Assembly: GCF_000276665.1 (NCBI RefSeq) | Contig: NW_004955416.1 | Location: forward strand, 5,862,294 to 5,926,293 | DNA length: 64,000 nucleotides | Direction: 5' to 3' | From: Chinchilla lanigera | Taxonomy: Eukaryota > Chordata > Mammalia > Rodentia > Chinchillidae | Shown: piece by piece, positions 1 to 10,712 of the stretch | Layout of the letters: every line of letters begins with the position of its first letter | Position numbering within the stretch: the stretch's first letter is position 1 | Position numbers and translations under genes: made by a program | The notes under the pieces: model-generated | Told to the model about the DNA's origin: nothing | What the model saw: only the letters and a program-made list of their open reading frames with translations | Databases searched by the model: none

Positions 1-2110
1 TGGGTATTCATGATTTCCATAATTTTCCTATATTCCTCTATTTTTTAAATCTCTGTCTAGTTTAGGTTTGTTGAGCAAGTCCATCATTATGATCATCATC
101 TCTTTTTTGCCTGGCAAGATTATGTCTCCTCTGATTTCCCTTGTAGACTCAGAGATATTTTTTTACTTCTTCTGATATTATTCCAAAAATTTTAGGTATG
201 TGGCTTCTGATTTCCTTTATCTCTTCATCTCCTGGATTTGTTCTGGCTGGGCTGGAGATCTGCAGTTGAATTTTGCTTCTGTGTCTTGTCACTTTCTATT
301 TTTAATTTTTTTATATGTTGATGTTTATAAGTTTCTTATAGTAGACAGCTTTATTACTAGATTGAGGCTTCCCTAGGGAAGATGTCCTCAGAGATATCTT
401 CTAGGTGTTGGTGACTCTTGGTCTTTATGTCTGTCCCAAGATCCTATCCTCCCAATTTATTAAGGATGAGATGTTGCTATCTATTTGGTTCAGCACCCAG
501 TCCTTTGGCACTGGATTATGATTATGGTTATGAACCTAGACAATCACCGTTTTGGTATACAAGGGAGAACAACTGATTACAATAGGTGTGACATCCTGGA
601 AAAGTAGTACAATTAGCAATAACAATAGTATCAAGCATTGCTTATAACCTGACAAACTGGTAACTATTAATTTGGTATCTTTAAACATTAAGGCAGGAAC
701 CATAGTTATATAACAAAATCCAACATTATTCAGGAGATTTGTATGTAAACAGTTCCCCTTAGTAAAGTGATTTTATCCTGTGGTAGAAAAATTTAAGAGG
801 GGTAAGAGACAAAATAGAGAGGTAAATATAGTAGAAGCAAGGCTAGAGGCTGATCACCCAAGCTTTGGGAACTTGGACAAGGGGAAGGCAGAGGAAGAAA
901 GCAAAGGATTATTGATACAGAGCAGAAAGGCTAGAGACATTGTTGGTCTGCATGCAAATACCATATAAGAGAGGTAAAATATCATTAAGAGAGACAGTTG
1001 AAGAAAGAGAGAAAGAAGATGAATAGATCAGAAGAATAAGAAAGGTAAAGAGCTAAACAACCTAAAAAATGAAACAAAACAATACAAACAGCCTATTTGT
1101 CTTTGTGTCTCTCTCCCAGTTGTTGTGTTACTCTCAGACAGAGACCACCTGAGGCTGTTCCCATTATGGGCAGCTGACTCCTCCTGGTCGGACCAACCTT
1201 CTCTGTTCCACATCCACTGGCACATATCTGTCCTTTCATGCTGCTTGTTGCAATGCCAGGGTGGAGTGGGGTGCTGCCAGCTGTCTCTCTGAAGCTACTG
1301 TCACTGCAGAGACAGCAGGTTTCACTTCGATCTTCTCTATCTTGGGGAGAGTGTCAACCTCCCACCTGTAACATTCCATCAAGCCACTGATAATGGGGTA
1401 GGAGGCATTGTGCTGCTCCACTCACTATCTTCACTGCTGCCCCTGATGCTGTTGCCACTGGGGTCCCTAGCCTTACTGACTCACTGCTTGTGCCACTACC
1501 ATGGAGGCAGCCTGAGTCTGCTCAGTAGCTTCAATATCCTCTCCCCCAGGGGGAGTGCCATGGCTGTTTGAATTTCATGCATCTGTGTCCCTCTCACCGG
1601 TCACAGGGTAGGAAGGGTTGTGGATCACCTCTGCTGCACTTCCTAACTTTGTTGTTGCTAGGGGTTCCAGTTAGCTAGGGTACACAACAACAGCAAAAAG
1701 CTGGTGGCCCATTGGAGAGAAAGCAATGTTGGTGAAATTTGCTGCCTGGCTTCCATGTCCCTGTGCAGAGAAAGACAAAAGAGACAACAGTCCTTGTATC
1801 CCAACTCTGTCCTATTTGGTTTGAATTAGCCACACTTTTGCAGTCCATCCATTTCTTGGAGACTTCACAGAATGGCGATTCTTGCTCAGCAGGCAGGCAG
1901 CAGTGCCACCAGCAGCCTTGTGGGCTGGATCATTATTTTGTAAATTCCTACATCTATATTTTGTTTGATTTCCAAGTTTCTTATTTCAGATTGATTTTAG
2001 CATCAGGATTTATGTCCCTCCCTTTCCTCCAGTTACCTGTGTTTTTAGTTGATTTTCTCTGAGTAGTTCCAAAGTGGCTCCTCCTCTATTCAGTCATGTT
2101 GAATCTGTTT
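1..2110 (-). mobile_element. Antisense L1 5' region (ORF1 remnant plus 5' UTR-like sequence), truncated by the window edge
   Basis: Read on the minus strand, about 1-300 resembles the L1 ORF1 region: A-rich, with runs such as CAGAAGCAAAATTCAACTGC and AACCTAAACTAGACAGAG. From about 1100 to 2110 the plus strand becomes GC-richer and ends in CTCCTCCTCTATTCAGTCAT, which looks like the antisense start of an L1 5' UTR. ORF1 carries an RNA-binding protein in intact elements, but no long reading frame survives here. I cannot show that 480-1100 belongs to the same copy. A different LTR or LINE internal region is the main alternative. The call rests on recalled similarity, not an alignment. Confidence 0.45.
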
Positions 2111-2639
2111 CCATATATATATTTTGTAACATTTCCAGATCTTTTACTCCATCACTTTCTAGTTTAGAGAATTTGATCTGTATGTAAGTTTCTTTTAAAA
2201 AGGCCCTTATCTGTCCTATTCTTCTTTAATGGGTGAGGAAACAGCAAAAGCAAAGCAAAATTAAAATACCCAGACATATAAGTCAATGAGAGGGGAGGTT
2301 CCCTTGTTGGCCTTGGTCTCCCATGACTTAATGGCCACACAGATATAATCCTTAGAATAGCCTGGGCTTGGCATGGACTGGCACATGAAAGCTTCCGGAA
2401 AGCCTGCTTCTGAGCCTGCTACTAGCAACAACAGTTAGGAACTGCAGCAGCAGTGATCCACAACTCTTCCTGCCCTGCAACCAGTAAGTGTCTTCTCTCC
2501 CAGTAATGACCTGACAAAGGTCTTTCAGATGCCTTTACATTGACTTGAGTCTTGAAATAACTAATGTTCTTGCCTTCCATATCCCCTATTTTTTTGTCAG
2601 TGCTCAGGATGGATAATCCATAGACCTTTTTTAATTTTT

Positions 2640-2750
2640 AGGCATGATCTCCCTAAATCCTAAAATGACCAGGCTAGGCTTGAACTTGCAATCTTCCTGC
2701 CTCAACCTCTCCAAATATTGGGATTTTAGGCATACACTACCATATCTGAC
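2640..2750 (-). mobile_element. 7SL-derived (B1-like) SINE fragment
   Basis: The plus strand reads as a diverged reverse complement of the 7SL Alu-domain SINE: CAGGCTAGGCTTGAACTTGC, then CTTCCTGCCTCAACCTC, then TTGGGATTTTAGGCATACAC. It has many substitutions and no clear tail, so it is an old copy. These elements are non-autonomous Pol III retroposons mobilised by L1. Confidence 0.65.
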
Positions 2751-3059
2751 AATACCCTTCTAAACTTAGTTTTTCCCTGTTATTACCTAGACATATTTCT
2801 CTTCCTATTAGTCCTTTTCTCCACAGGTTCTGGCCCAGGTAGTTAAGAAATCTTGTTACTTTTATTGGGGTTCCAGAAGACAGGGGCAAATGTTGATTCT
2901 TTCCCTTTCTACAAATAAAATTGCATTGTCCTCTGTTATAGCTCTTGTCTGTATGCCATCCCAAAGCCTCATACAGTCATAGATGGGGTTTTTCAGAGGC
3001 AGCTGGAGGGAGAGCATGTGATGCTGGGATTAAGAGTATGTGATTGCTGAATTAGTTCA

Positions 3060-3376
3060 CTGATTGTTTTGGCACAGTTTGGGGTGTGGATCATAGGAAG
3101 GCCAACCGTAAGTGTGATGCTACCTGCCCTAAGGAAGTATACCTTGGATAGAACATAAGGTACAGAAGGAGACCTGCTGTTGCTGCTGCTGCTTCCTTGC
3201 TACTTTTTCTCTTACTGCCTTGGTGCCTTCTGCCTGTTCTGACCTGTTTCTCCTTCGTCTTGCAACTCTGCCTTGGAGCCAACCAACTGTGAACTGACTC
3301 CTCCACAATACAGCCTTCCTCCTTTAACTTTGAGCATTGGGTATTTGTCTCAGCAATGAGAAAATTAACTAAGATA
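3060..3376 (+). mobile_element. MaLR-type LTR, 3' portion, sense
   Basis: The 3' end carries the usual MaLR layout: TTGAGCATTGGGTATTTGTC, then CTCAGCAATGAGAAAATTAA, ending CTAAGATA. This matches the ends of the LTRs at 31657-32016 and 40592-40983. The 5' half is hard to place and the start is approximate. A CTG-rich run (TGCTGTTGCTGCTGCTGC) lies inside. It is a non-coding solo-LTR relic. Confidence 0.5.
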
Positions 3377-3703
3377 TCCTGGCACCTCCTAACTGTCTAA
3401 CTCTCCTGCTTTCTGTACTCAACAGAAATTGGAGTTGGGAGATGAACAAAGTACTGGTCAGGCAACTTTGAGAGCAGAAGATGGTGTGAGGACTCAGGGT
3501 ATTTACTCCCACTCAGAAGTACAAAGGTAGAAGTAAAATCATGCTGTGAACCATGGCAGCATGTCCATGTGTGCACAGCTCCTCCTGGAAGCCTTTTCCC
3601 TGTTTTTCCTGTCATCCACAAGATAGGAAATGTAGGACTCTGTCATATGGGTTATCTTTCCCTACCTCTGCTCTCTGCTTTTTCTCCTTAGGCTGTGTCT
3701 TCT

Positions 3704-4074
3704 TAGGCTCTGCTTTAATACTTTCATGATGCTATAACAAAATACTGAAGACTAGATAAGTTATAAACAACAAAGAAATTATTTCTCACATTTCCAGAGG
3801 CTGGGAAACCCAAGTTCCTGGCAGGTTCAATGTCAAGTGAGGACCTTGCATCTTCTTCTAAGCTGTTACCTTTGCTGCAGCCTCTATAGGAGAAAGACAC
3901 TATCCTTTCATGGTAGAGAGTATGAAGGGGAACATGAGTAGCTATTTCCATCAAGCCTGTCTCTAGGAGCAGTTATTTGTGAGGGTCACTAACTACTTCC
4001 TAAAGCCCTACCTTTTAATACATTGGTGACTAAGATTCACACGAGTTTTGTGGAGACACATTCAGATCACAGCA
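3704..4074 (-). mobile_element. MLT1-like MaLR solo LTR, antisense
   Basis: The plus strand begins near CTTTCATGATGCTATAACAAAATAC, continues with TTATTTCTCACATTTCCAGAGGCTGG, and ends GTGGAGACACATTCAGATCACAGCA. This order is the reverse complement of MLT1-type LTRs. A CT-rich low-complexity run follows at 4077-4118. It is heavily diverged, so it is an ancient insertion. Confidence 0.7.
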
Positions 4075-4076
4075 GG

Positions 4077-4118
4077 CTCTGTCTGTCTCTCTCTCTCTCC
4101 TTGTCTCTCTCTCCCTCT
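4077..4118. repeat. CT-rich low-complexity tract
   Basis: An interrupted run of CTCTGTCTGTCTCTCTCTC type, directly downstream of the MLT1-like LTR. There is no further structure. Confidence 0.7.
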
Positions 4119-4449
4119 CAATTATTTCACAAGGAATAGGTCTCTAATTTTGTCTCGATATATATCTTTGTGAAATCATTTATTTTCATGATTTTTATAT
4201 TTTACTTGTACTTCTATGGCTTTCTGTGTTACATGGAGAGTTCTCTGACAATTGAAATTCAACATTTCATAGTCAGAACTCTTCAATTTTTCTCCATATT
4301 TGTCTTTTCCCCTATTCTTTATTTGTGAAGGGCGTGACCATTTTGGCTTCCAGGTTTAAATCTTGACAAACACCCTAGATTAGTCTCCTCCCCTTAATCC
4401 TCACTTAATCCACTCAGTAACTTAATTTTTATATCATTCCTTTACAGCC

Positions 4450-4960
4450 ATTTTCATATATGTTCTTGCTTTTATTTTTAAAAAAACATTTTTAGATTTT
4501 TTTCTCCTTATGAAAGACATTTTTACACTCATTGCATGAAATAGAACTGAAAAAATATGGAAAGCACATAAAGAAAATGTCATGTAATTTTACTACACAG
4601 GAATTGCTCCTTGTAAATGTTTAATCTATTTCTTATGTATTTTTCTATGATGTATATGTACTAAAAAGATGAAATATTGTTTATAGTTATTGTATTACTC
4701 AGCAAAATATTATAAGCATTTTTAATGTTACTAAATGATTTTTGTTTGTTGTGTGACTTTTAGTCAAGTAGATATATCACAATTTGCGTAACCAATCACC
4801 CAATACTGTGAATTTGAGCTTTTTTACTATTAAAACAACACTATAAATATTATTATAAAATTGTAATTGTTAACATTATAATTATTATAAAATGATATCA
4901 ATGACATATAGTGAATGACTAGAAGATTTCACTCCATACTCATTAAAGCTTTTATATATG
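4450..4960. mobile_element. Possible degraded ancient L1 3' sequence
   Basis: Very AT-rich DNA with phrases such as ACTATTAAAACAACACTATAAATATT that recall the ancient L1 3' UTR. Divergence is too high to assign orientation or subfamily. No open frame is worth noting. Simple AT-rich unique DNA is an equally good reading. Confidence 0.25.
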
Positions 4961-5379
4961 GTTAATAATATGAATAAAACTAAAACAAAATGTTAAATTG
5001 GAAGCAGGTATAAAAACATATATAATTGAAAAAAGGGGCAATAAAGATGACATCTAAAACCCAATATAATAGTATTGATGAATAAATTTGAAACAGATCA
5101 AAAAGAGGAAAATAACTAGAAAAAGAATAAACGATGCTCAGTAAACAAGAAAATGAGATAGGTAGGAAATGATGTCTCCTTGTTTTAAAATCCACTAGCA
5201 TGAGACCTTAACATATTCATCAAAGATATTTTAGCTAATATAAGTGATATAAAAACATATTTGAAAGCCAAACACCCAAGGATAATAATGTAGAATTCTA
5301 TTTTGTCTTTTCTATATTTATTTAATAGAAGCGAAATCTTTTATTTCCATAATGTTATAAGTATAGCAATAAAATAAAA

Positions 5380-5550
5380 TACAAAATAAAAATAGAGGCA
5401 AAGACTTTAAAATTATTGGTTAATGACAATAAGAAGAAAATAGGTGGAATTAATGAAATTAATGTTAGATAAAGTAGAATTTAGGGCAAGAAGGAACAAC
5501 ATAAACAAAATTTAAAATTCTTTTGAAAAAGGTATACGGATGATTTCCTC
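5380..5550 (+). mobile_element. Possible ancient L1 ORF2-like fragment
   Basis: The order AGAGGCAAAGACTTTAAAAT, then TTAATGTTAGATAAAGTAGAATTTAGGGCAAGAAGG, recalls a segment of ancient L1 ORF2 (endonuclease/reverse transcriptase ORF). It is short and diverged with several stops. Treat as tentative. Confidence 0.3.
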
Positions 5551-5890
5551 TCTGATTTTAAAAACTACTTTTATTTACTGATTTGGTTGACCAATTTTAT
5601 TCCTAAGTAGAACTACTTCTATTTTTGAATTATATTTTAATTGATCATGCAATGATTTTTGGAGTACATTTTTCAGACAAAGTGGTTTTTTATTACTTTC
5701 TTTTCTCTTAGCCTCTATGATAACAGAATATTTTTTCACATTAACCTGCTAAAATTTCCTTCTCCTCTTTCCCAATTCTTTTATCTCCATGTTACATAAA
5801 TGTGACGATCTTGGAAGTTCAACCCTAGGTTTTCCTGTCTGCCTCGTCCACAGCCTCACCCGGGTGATATGAGCCACAACTCATTATAAT

Positions 5891-6022
5891 GTCTGGGCCT
5901 GGCATGGTGGTGCAAACCCATAGTCTCAGCACTTTGGGAGCCTGAGGAAGAAGACTGAAAGTTTTAGTCATACCTGGGCAACTTGGTTAGACCTTGTTTC
6001 AAAATGAAAAAATAAATTAAAA
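5891..6022 (+). mobile_element. 7SL-derived (B1-like) SINE, sense
   Basis: Starts GGGCCTGGCATGGTGGTGCA, continues CTCAGCACTTTGGGAGCCTGAG and ends ACCTTGTTTCAAAATGAAAA with an A-rich tail to about 6022. The order matches the 7SL Alu domain, with Pol III box A in GGCATGGTGGTGC. Substitutions throughout show it is not young. Confidence 0.8.
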
Positions 6023-6079
6023 AGGTAGCTTTGTATGAAAGCCCTTGGTTTTTGGTTTTCTGTATCATAACTGATACAT

Positions 6080-6830
6080 ATTGTACAGTCTATATTTAAT
6101 GTGGGAAATATATCTTACTATCCCTTTAATATTTGCAGAATCCATACTGATTCCTCCTCTATTCATAACTGATATTAGCCATTTGTGCCTTGAATTGTTT
6201 CCCTGATCAGTCTGAAAAATATATTATTTGTGTTCATCTGTCCAATGTACCAGACTTTGGTTCAAGTATTTTCGCTATTGTTTTTCTATGTTCTGCATCA
6301 TTAATTTTTATTCTTTTCATTATCATTACTTCTGCTTACTTTGGGCCTAATTTGCTTTCTTTTTCTCTATCTGCTTAGCTGGAATCTTCTATCATTAATT
6401 TGACAATTTTTTTCTTCTTGATCTAAAACATTTAATGCTATGCCGTTCCTTTTGAAACACTGCTTTGGTTGCAAAATGTCTTTTATTTTCAACAAGAGAT
6501 TAGAAAAATACTCACTAATTTTCCATGGGATTTATTGTTTGACTTATGTATTACTTAAAAGTGCATGGCTTAATTTCCAATACTAGAGATTTTTTGATAT
6601 CTGCTATTTTTTCTAATTTCATTTTACTGTGTTCAGAAAATATAATTTGTATAATTTAATTTTTCAAAGTAGTTGAAGATTGTTTAAGTTAGATTCTGTG
6701 GTGTATTTTCTTTAAACTGTTTAAATTAGATCACACAACCTACTTCACTGGATGATCCCAACAGTGCTGAAAAGAATGTGTATTCTGCATTGTTGGGTGT
6801 TCTATGACTATCAGTCAGGTCAAAAGGGCT
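6080..6830 (-). mobile_element. Ancient L1 (L1M-type) ORF2 fragment, antisense
   Basis: The plus strand carries the reverse complement of mid ORF2 of old mammalian L1s. The clearest part is GAAAAGAATGTGTATTCTGCATTGTTGGGTGTTCTATGACTATCAGTCAGGTCA at 6770-6822, preceded by AATTTCATTTTACTGTGTTCAG. Short frames here are shadows of the decayed ORF2. ORF2 encodes endonuclease and reverse transcriptase in active elements; this copy is dead. Confidence 0.7.
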
Positions 6831-7234
6831 GGCAGCAAACAGAAATAATGCAGCAGGAATGGGAAGCATAGAAATTAAAGTAACAGAGGACAGAAAAACA
6901 AGAGAGAAAAATTAATGAAGACAAAGGCAGTACATTGGAATGGTCAATAAAGATGATACATCCTCTAGTCACACTGACCAAGAAAAATAATATGAAACAC
7001 AAATAACTAACATCAGTCATTGAAAGAGGATAAGAAAGAGATTATGAAGTACTTTATGCCAATATACTTAATCAAGTATGCTGTAATATTACTGATTTTC
7101 TTTTGATGTGTTTTGTCTAACTGCTCAGAAAGGAATCTGAGATCGGGGTCCAAGTTCATAAAGAATTTCTTTCTTAGTGCCTCATGTAGATTATGGCTGT
7201 TGCTTTGCATGGCAGAAGAGTTCTAAGCTCTTCT

Positions 7235-7311
7235 ATTTTTCCTTGTACTGGGAATTGAACCCAGGCACTTGTGCTAGTAAACACTCTAGCACTGAGCTAC
7301 ATTCTCAGGCC
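7235..7311 (-). mobile_element. ID-type SINE, antisense
   Basis: The plus strand reads TGTACTGGGAATTGAACCCA, then GCACTGAGCTACATTCTCAG: the reverse complement of a tRNA-derived ID monomer with B box (GGGTTCAATTCCC) and A-box region (TAGCTCAGTGC). It is diverged. It sits at the edge of a cluster of four SINE pieces. Confidence 0.7.
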
Positions 7312-7351
7312 TATTTATTTTATTTTTAAATTTTATTTTATTATCTTACTT

Positions 7352-7405
7352 CAGTGATACTAGGGATTGAAAACAAGGTGCTTGCATTGAGCTATATCGA
7401 CAGCC
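7352..7405 (-). mobile_element. ID-type SINE fragment, antisense
   Basis: GATACTAGGGATTGAAAACAAGG, then GCTTGCATTGAGCTATATCGACAGCC, matches an ID unit in reverse complement, with a deletion. It abuts a 7SL monomer, so on the minus strand the order is 7SL, 7SL, ID piece, ID. Confidence 0.55.
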
Positions 7406-7409
7406 ATTT

Positions 7410-7541
7410 TTACTTTTTATTTTTATTTTGAGACAGAATCTTGCTAAGTCACTAAATTGCCAATGCTGGGCTAGAACTTGTGTTTCTCTTGTCTCAGGTT
7501 CTCAAAGGTCAGACATGATAAGTGTGCACCGCCATGCCCAA
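7410..7541 (-). mobile_element. 7SL-derived SINE monomer, antisense
   Basis: The plus strand shows TTTTGAGACAGAATCTTGCT, then CAATGCTGGGCTAGAACTTG, and ends near GTGCACCGCCATGCCCAAC, in the expected reverse order. It directly adjoins another 7SL monomer and an ID fragment, as in a composite SINE. Confidence 0.65.
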
Positions 7542-7661
7542 CTATTTCATTTCTGAGACAGAGTCTACTAAGTTATCCAGGCTAGCCTCAAACTTGGGAT
7601 CCTTCTACCTCAGGCTCCCAAACAGCTGAGATTATAGCCATGCATTACAATATCAAGCCTA
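7542..7661 (-). mobile_element. 7SL-derived SINE monomer, antisense
   Basis: TTCTGAGACAGAGTCTACTA, CCAGGCTAGCCTCAAACTTG, CTACCTCAGGCTCCCAAACAG and GCATTACAATATCAAGCC give a full-length antisense monomer. With the neighbouring monomer it could be an old dimer or two nested insertions. Confidence 0.7.
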
Positions 7662-7825
7662 AAGTGACTTTTCTTCCCGGGGCTGATTCTAAGGTCTTCT
7701 GTCCTATCTCAGTCTTTTTTGTGAGTACCCAGTGGGGGCCCATGGGGAGAATAAGGTGGCAGGTGAATGTAGACATTCCTTATATTTGGTTCTCTCATGG
7801 ACTGTAGACTGTCATGGTAGCTAAC

Positions 7826-8660
7826 ATTAAAGTTTTTGCACAACAAAAGAAATCGTTAACAGCGTGAAAAGATAATCCACAGAGTGGGAAAAACTTTTAG
7901 ACAGCTGTCCTTCAGAGAAAGAACTTATATCCAGAACATATAAAGAATTGAAAAAATCAGATCTCCCAGATTTAAAAACTCAATCCAAAAATAGGCATCT
8001 GAGATGAATACATATTTCTCAGATGAAGAAATACAAATGGCAAACAAATATATGAAAAAATGTTCAACACCATTGGTCATTTGAGAGAAGAAAATTAAAA
8101 CAACACTGAGGTTGAAAGATCTCATCCTAGAAAGATGAGAATGGCTATCATCAAGAAATCAACCAATAACAAATGCTGGAAAGGCCATGAGGATAAAGGA
8201 CCCCTTCCTCATTTTTGGTGGGAGTGTAGACTGGTGCAGCCACTGTGGAAATCAGTGTGGAGATTCCAAAAAAAAAAAAAACCAAAACCTAAAATTAGTG
8301 GTCCCATTTGACCTAACTATTCCCCTGCTGGGTATCTTCCCAGAAGAATTAAAAACATTACACCACACCAATACATGCACATCCATATTTACAATAGCAC
8401 AGTTTTTTTTTTTTTTTTTGGTACTGGGAATTGAACTCAGGACCTTGCTCTTTCCACGCAGGTGCTTGTGTCACTGAGCTATAGCTCCAGCAAGAAGCAC
8501 AGTTTGTAATAGATAAATTTTAGAAACAACCCAGATGCCTATCAACTGAGGAATGAATAAAGAAGATGTGACATATATAATGGAATACTACTCAGCCATA
8601 AAGAAGGATAAATTTGAAGCATTTGTAGGTAAATGGATGTAACTAAGATCATATTGTTGC
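7826..8660 (+). mobile_element. L1 ORF2 3' end, sense (C-terminal coding region)
   Basis: Clear nucleotide match to the end of mammalian L1 ORF2: GCACAACAAAAGAAATCGTT, ATATCCAGAACATATAAAGAA, GGTGGGAGTGTAGACTGGTG, CTGCTGGGTATCTTCCCAGAAG and ACTACTCAGCCATAAAGAAGG. The frame is broken by stops and by an A run at 8269-8282. The copy is interrupted by an ID SINE at 8403-8495 and by an A-tailed insert at about 8661-8848. It then resumes. It is 5' truncated, as most L1 copies are. Confidence 0.85.
8403..8495 (-). mobile_element. ID SINE inserted in L1, antisense
   Basis: A 17-T run, then GGTACTGGGAATTGAACTCA and TGTCACTGAGCTATAGCTCCAGC. Flanking copies of AGCACAG at 8396-8402 and 8496-8502 look like a target-site duplication, showing the SINE landed in an existing L1. 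L1 sequence continues on both sides. Confidence 0.85.
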
Positions 8661-8848
8661 ATGTCTGTTTGTTGTCCTGAGAAAACACTTTGAAGATATC
8701 AATATGTAACACAACAACCATTGTTAATTTCCTACTACTTTAGCTGTAATGCAGTATTGCTTGTATTGTTCTTATGCTATTTTGTAAACAGATGTGTTTG
8801 TTAATATGTTTTCTTTCTTTTATTTTTAAAATAAATTTTAAAAAGACA
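8661..8848 (+). mobile_element. Unassigned A-tailed insert inside L1
   Basis: L1 ORF2 sequence stops after GATCATATT and resumes at ATTCTTAAGTGAAATAAATCGG. The sequence between does not belong at this place in L1. It ends in an AT-rich tail (AAAATAAATTTTAAAAAGAC). A core of about 45 bp (TCAATATGTAACACAACAAC, CATTGTTAATTTCCTACTAC) recurs near 50905-50950. This suggests a retroposed family of unknown identity, perhaps an L1 3' end. Confidence 0.5.
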
Positions 8849-9230
8849 GTATTCTTAAGTGAAATAAATCGGACTCACATTTCTAAACATCACATTGTCT
8901 CCCTGCTGTGAGAAACTGAAAGAGTAAATAGGGTCTAAAATGTACAACAGATACTGTGAAATGGGAAGAAACTTTCACAAGGAATTATAGAAGAACCAAG
9001 GTGGGGGAAGAGGGAAAGGAAGGAAGGAGAAAGGAAAATGCAATTATAAAAAGGATAAAATGAGAAGAGAGCTTTGTAAATAGGGAGGGGAAGACGGGCT
9101 GAAGGGAGGAGAGGAGATTGGGAAAAGAAGAAGAATCAAAATATATCATGTACAAGTACAAATTCCCTATGATGAATATGATCATTATGTGTATCTAAAA
9201 TGTACCAATAAACTTAATTAATAAAAAGTG
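8849..9230 (+). mobile_element. L1 3' end and 3' UTR with polypurine tract
   Basis: Resumes with TTAAGTGAAATAAATCGGACTCA, the end of ORF2. It then has a G-rich polypurine stretch at 9000-9032 (GTGGGGGAAGAGGGAAAGG), a typical L1 3' UTR feature, and finishes ATGTACCAATAAACTTAATTAATAAAAAG with a polyadenylation signal. A related 3' UTR in antisense appears at 42040-42240. Confidence 0.7.
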
Positions 9231-10375
9231 TCAGTTCCTTTCTTCTTACTTTCTTATATGGCATCCATTTCTTTGTCTCTGTCTATATCATACACAAGAG
9301 AATCTGTTCCAGTTCCTTTCACAAGGAATAGTCACAATTTGAAATCAAGATAACCAGGTTTACTTGAAAACACTTGAGATGGACTGAACAATATTTAGAA
9401 ATATCTAGATTATCCTTTTTTTCTTGTGAGGATGAGATGGCATTCCTTGGGGTTTTCTATATTTTAAGTGAAAGTGAATTCAAATTTTAATGCATCTCAA
9501 ATAGAATTTTAATCGGCCCTTCGAGCCATGTACAAAGGTATCTGACTGAATCAGTTTCTAATTTTTGCTCTACGAATTGCTTTGTTTCTTAAATTCCTCT
9601 CTCTGGTTTATAATTTGGCATTAGGGCCTCCAAGCATTGCAGCATGTTTCTGCCTTCCAGAACTGTACTTTGTTACTTTTAAATCCAAGTCTTTTGTCCG
9701 GGGTCAGGGGAGCTCTCTGGAAAGCTTATCTTTGTTACCCTGATGGTCTGAGCCCCATTCCTCTCCGCCATTTCAAGCTGTCAGGATTTATTTCCAGGCC
9801 AAGGTCTCTAGAGGTTCCTCATCTTTGCCGTTGATTTTTAACTATTTTCATATTCATTTTTATTGCCCTAACAATATTTCTTCTTTTTCTGACACAAATT
9901 CATTTTTATTGCCCTAACAATATTCTCAGGTTATAATACCAAAATTGGCAGTACACAATTCTTATATTTTCTCAATGACTGGATAGGATCTTTTAGACAT
10001 TTTTGGCATGGTACTTAGTGCTTTTCAAATTCTAGTTTTGAGTCCTGCAGATTTGATATTTCAATGTTGTTTAAATTTTCTCCAAGTTAGTATTGATCCC
10101 TTTATTGCCTTATAATTGTCCTGTTTTCTTTTATACCACTTTTTCTTCTATAATTTTTCCTTGGCAATGCTGCATGAGTTATATAGGACAAAAAGACTAT
10201 TTTATTGATGATCACCTTCACTACAATAACATTATTATCTACTATTTCCTCAGAAGTCTTCCAAAGCAACAACTTTAGCATTTAAAAATTTTGACTTAAA
10301 AAATGCTGTTTAAAGGTACATTTAAAAGATGCCTAATGGGAGCTTAAACTAGTCTTTTAATGCAAAATTTCTCTG
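9231..10375. other. Unique AT-rich DNA with a 27-bp direct repeat
   Basis: No gene or mobile element recognised. The only structure I see is a 27-bp segment (ATTCATTTTTATTGCCCTAA...) at 9852-9878 repeated exactly at 9898-9924, a 46-bp period. Short open frames show no recognisable motif. Confidence 0.6.
9852..9924 (+). repeat. 27-bp exact direct repeat
   Basis: Two identical 27-bp copies at 9852-9878 and 9898-9924, separated by 19 bp. This is compatible with a small local duplication. No transposon ends flank it. Confidence 0.9.
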
Positions 10376-10472
10376 TGAGGGTTGCGGATGTAGCTCAATA
10401 ATACATTTGCCTAGCACGTGTCAAGTTCTGCGTTTAATCTTCAGTCAGTACCAAAAAAAAAAAAAAAAAAAA
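10376..10472 (+). mobile_element. ID SINE, sense, diverged
   Basis: GAGGGTTGCGGATGTAGCTCA (A box region), then TTGCCTAGCACGTG and TTCTGCGTTTAATCTTCAG, followed by an A run to about 10472. More diverged than the copy at 10605, so probably an older insertion. Confidence 0.75.
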
Positions 10473-10604
10473 TTCTCTTTTGATTATATATTTAAATTAC
10501 TCTAGGACAGAAAGAATTTTTAATACAAAGCAATATGTAGGTAAAAAGGTATATAATCAGAATTATACTCCTTTTTGTGCTTCAGGAAACTTGAAATGGA
10601 TCTC

Positions 10605-10704
10605 GGGGCTGGGGATTTAGCTCAGTGGCACAGCGCCTGCCCGGCAAGGGCAAGGTCATGAGTTCAATCCGCGGTACCAGGAAAAAAAAAAAAAAAAAAA
10701 GAAC
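10605..10704 (+). mobile_element. ID SINE, sense, well preserved
   Basis: GGGGCTGGGGATTTAGCTCA, GTGGCACAGCGCCTGCCC, AGGTCATGAGTTCAATCCGC and GGTACCAG, then about 19 A. Pol III boxes are visible: A near TAGCTCAGTGG, B in GAGTTCAATCC. A 12-bp duplication GAA(A/C)TGGATCTC at about 10593-10604 and 10701-10712 flanks it. It is an amplifying tRNA-derived SINE, not a functional tRNA gene. Confidence 0.9.
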
Positions 10705-10712
10705 TGGATCTC

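Noticed and set aside
10605..10704. tRNA gene (A and B boxes, tRNA-like ends)
   Set aside because: It has a long A tail, a target-site duplication and many dispersed relatives, and lacks a full cloverleaf. It is an ID SINE.
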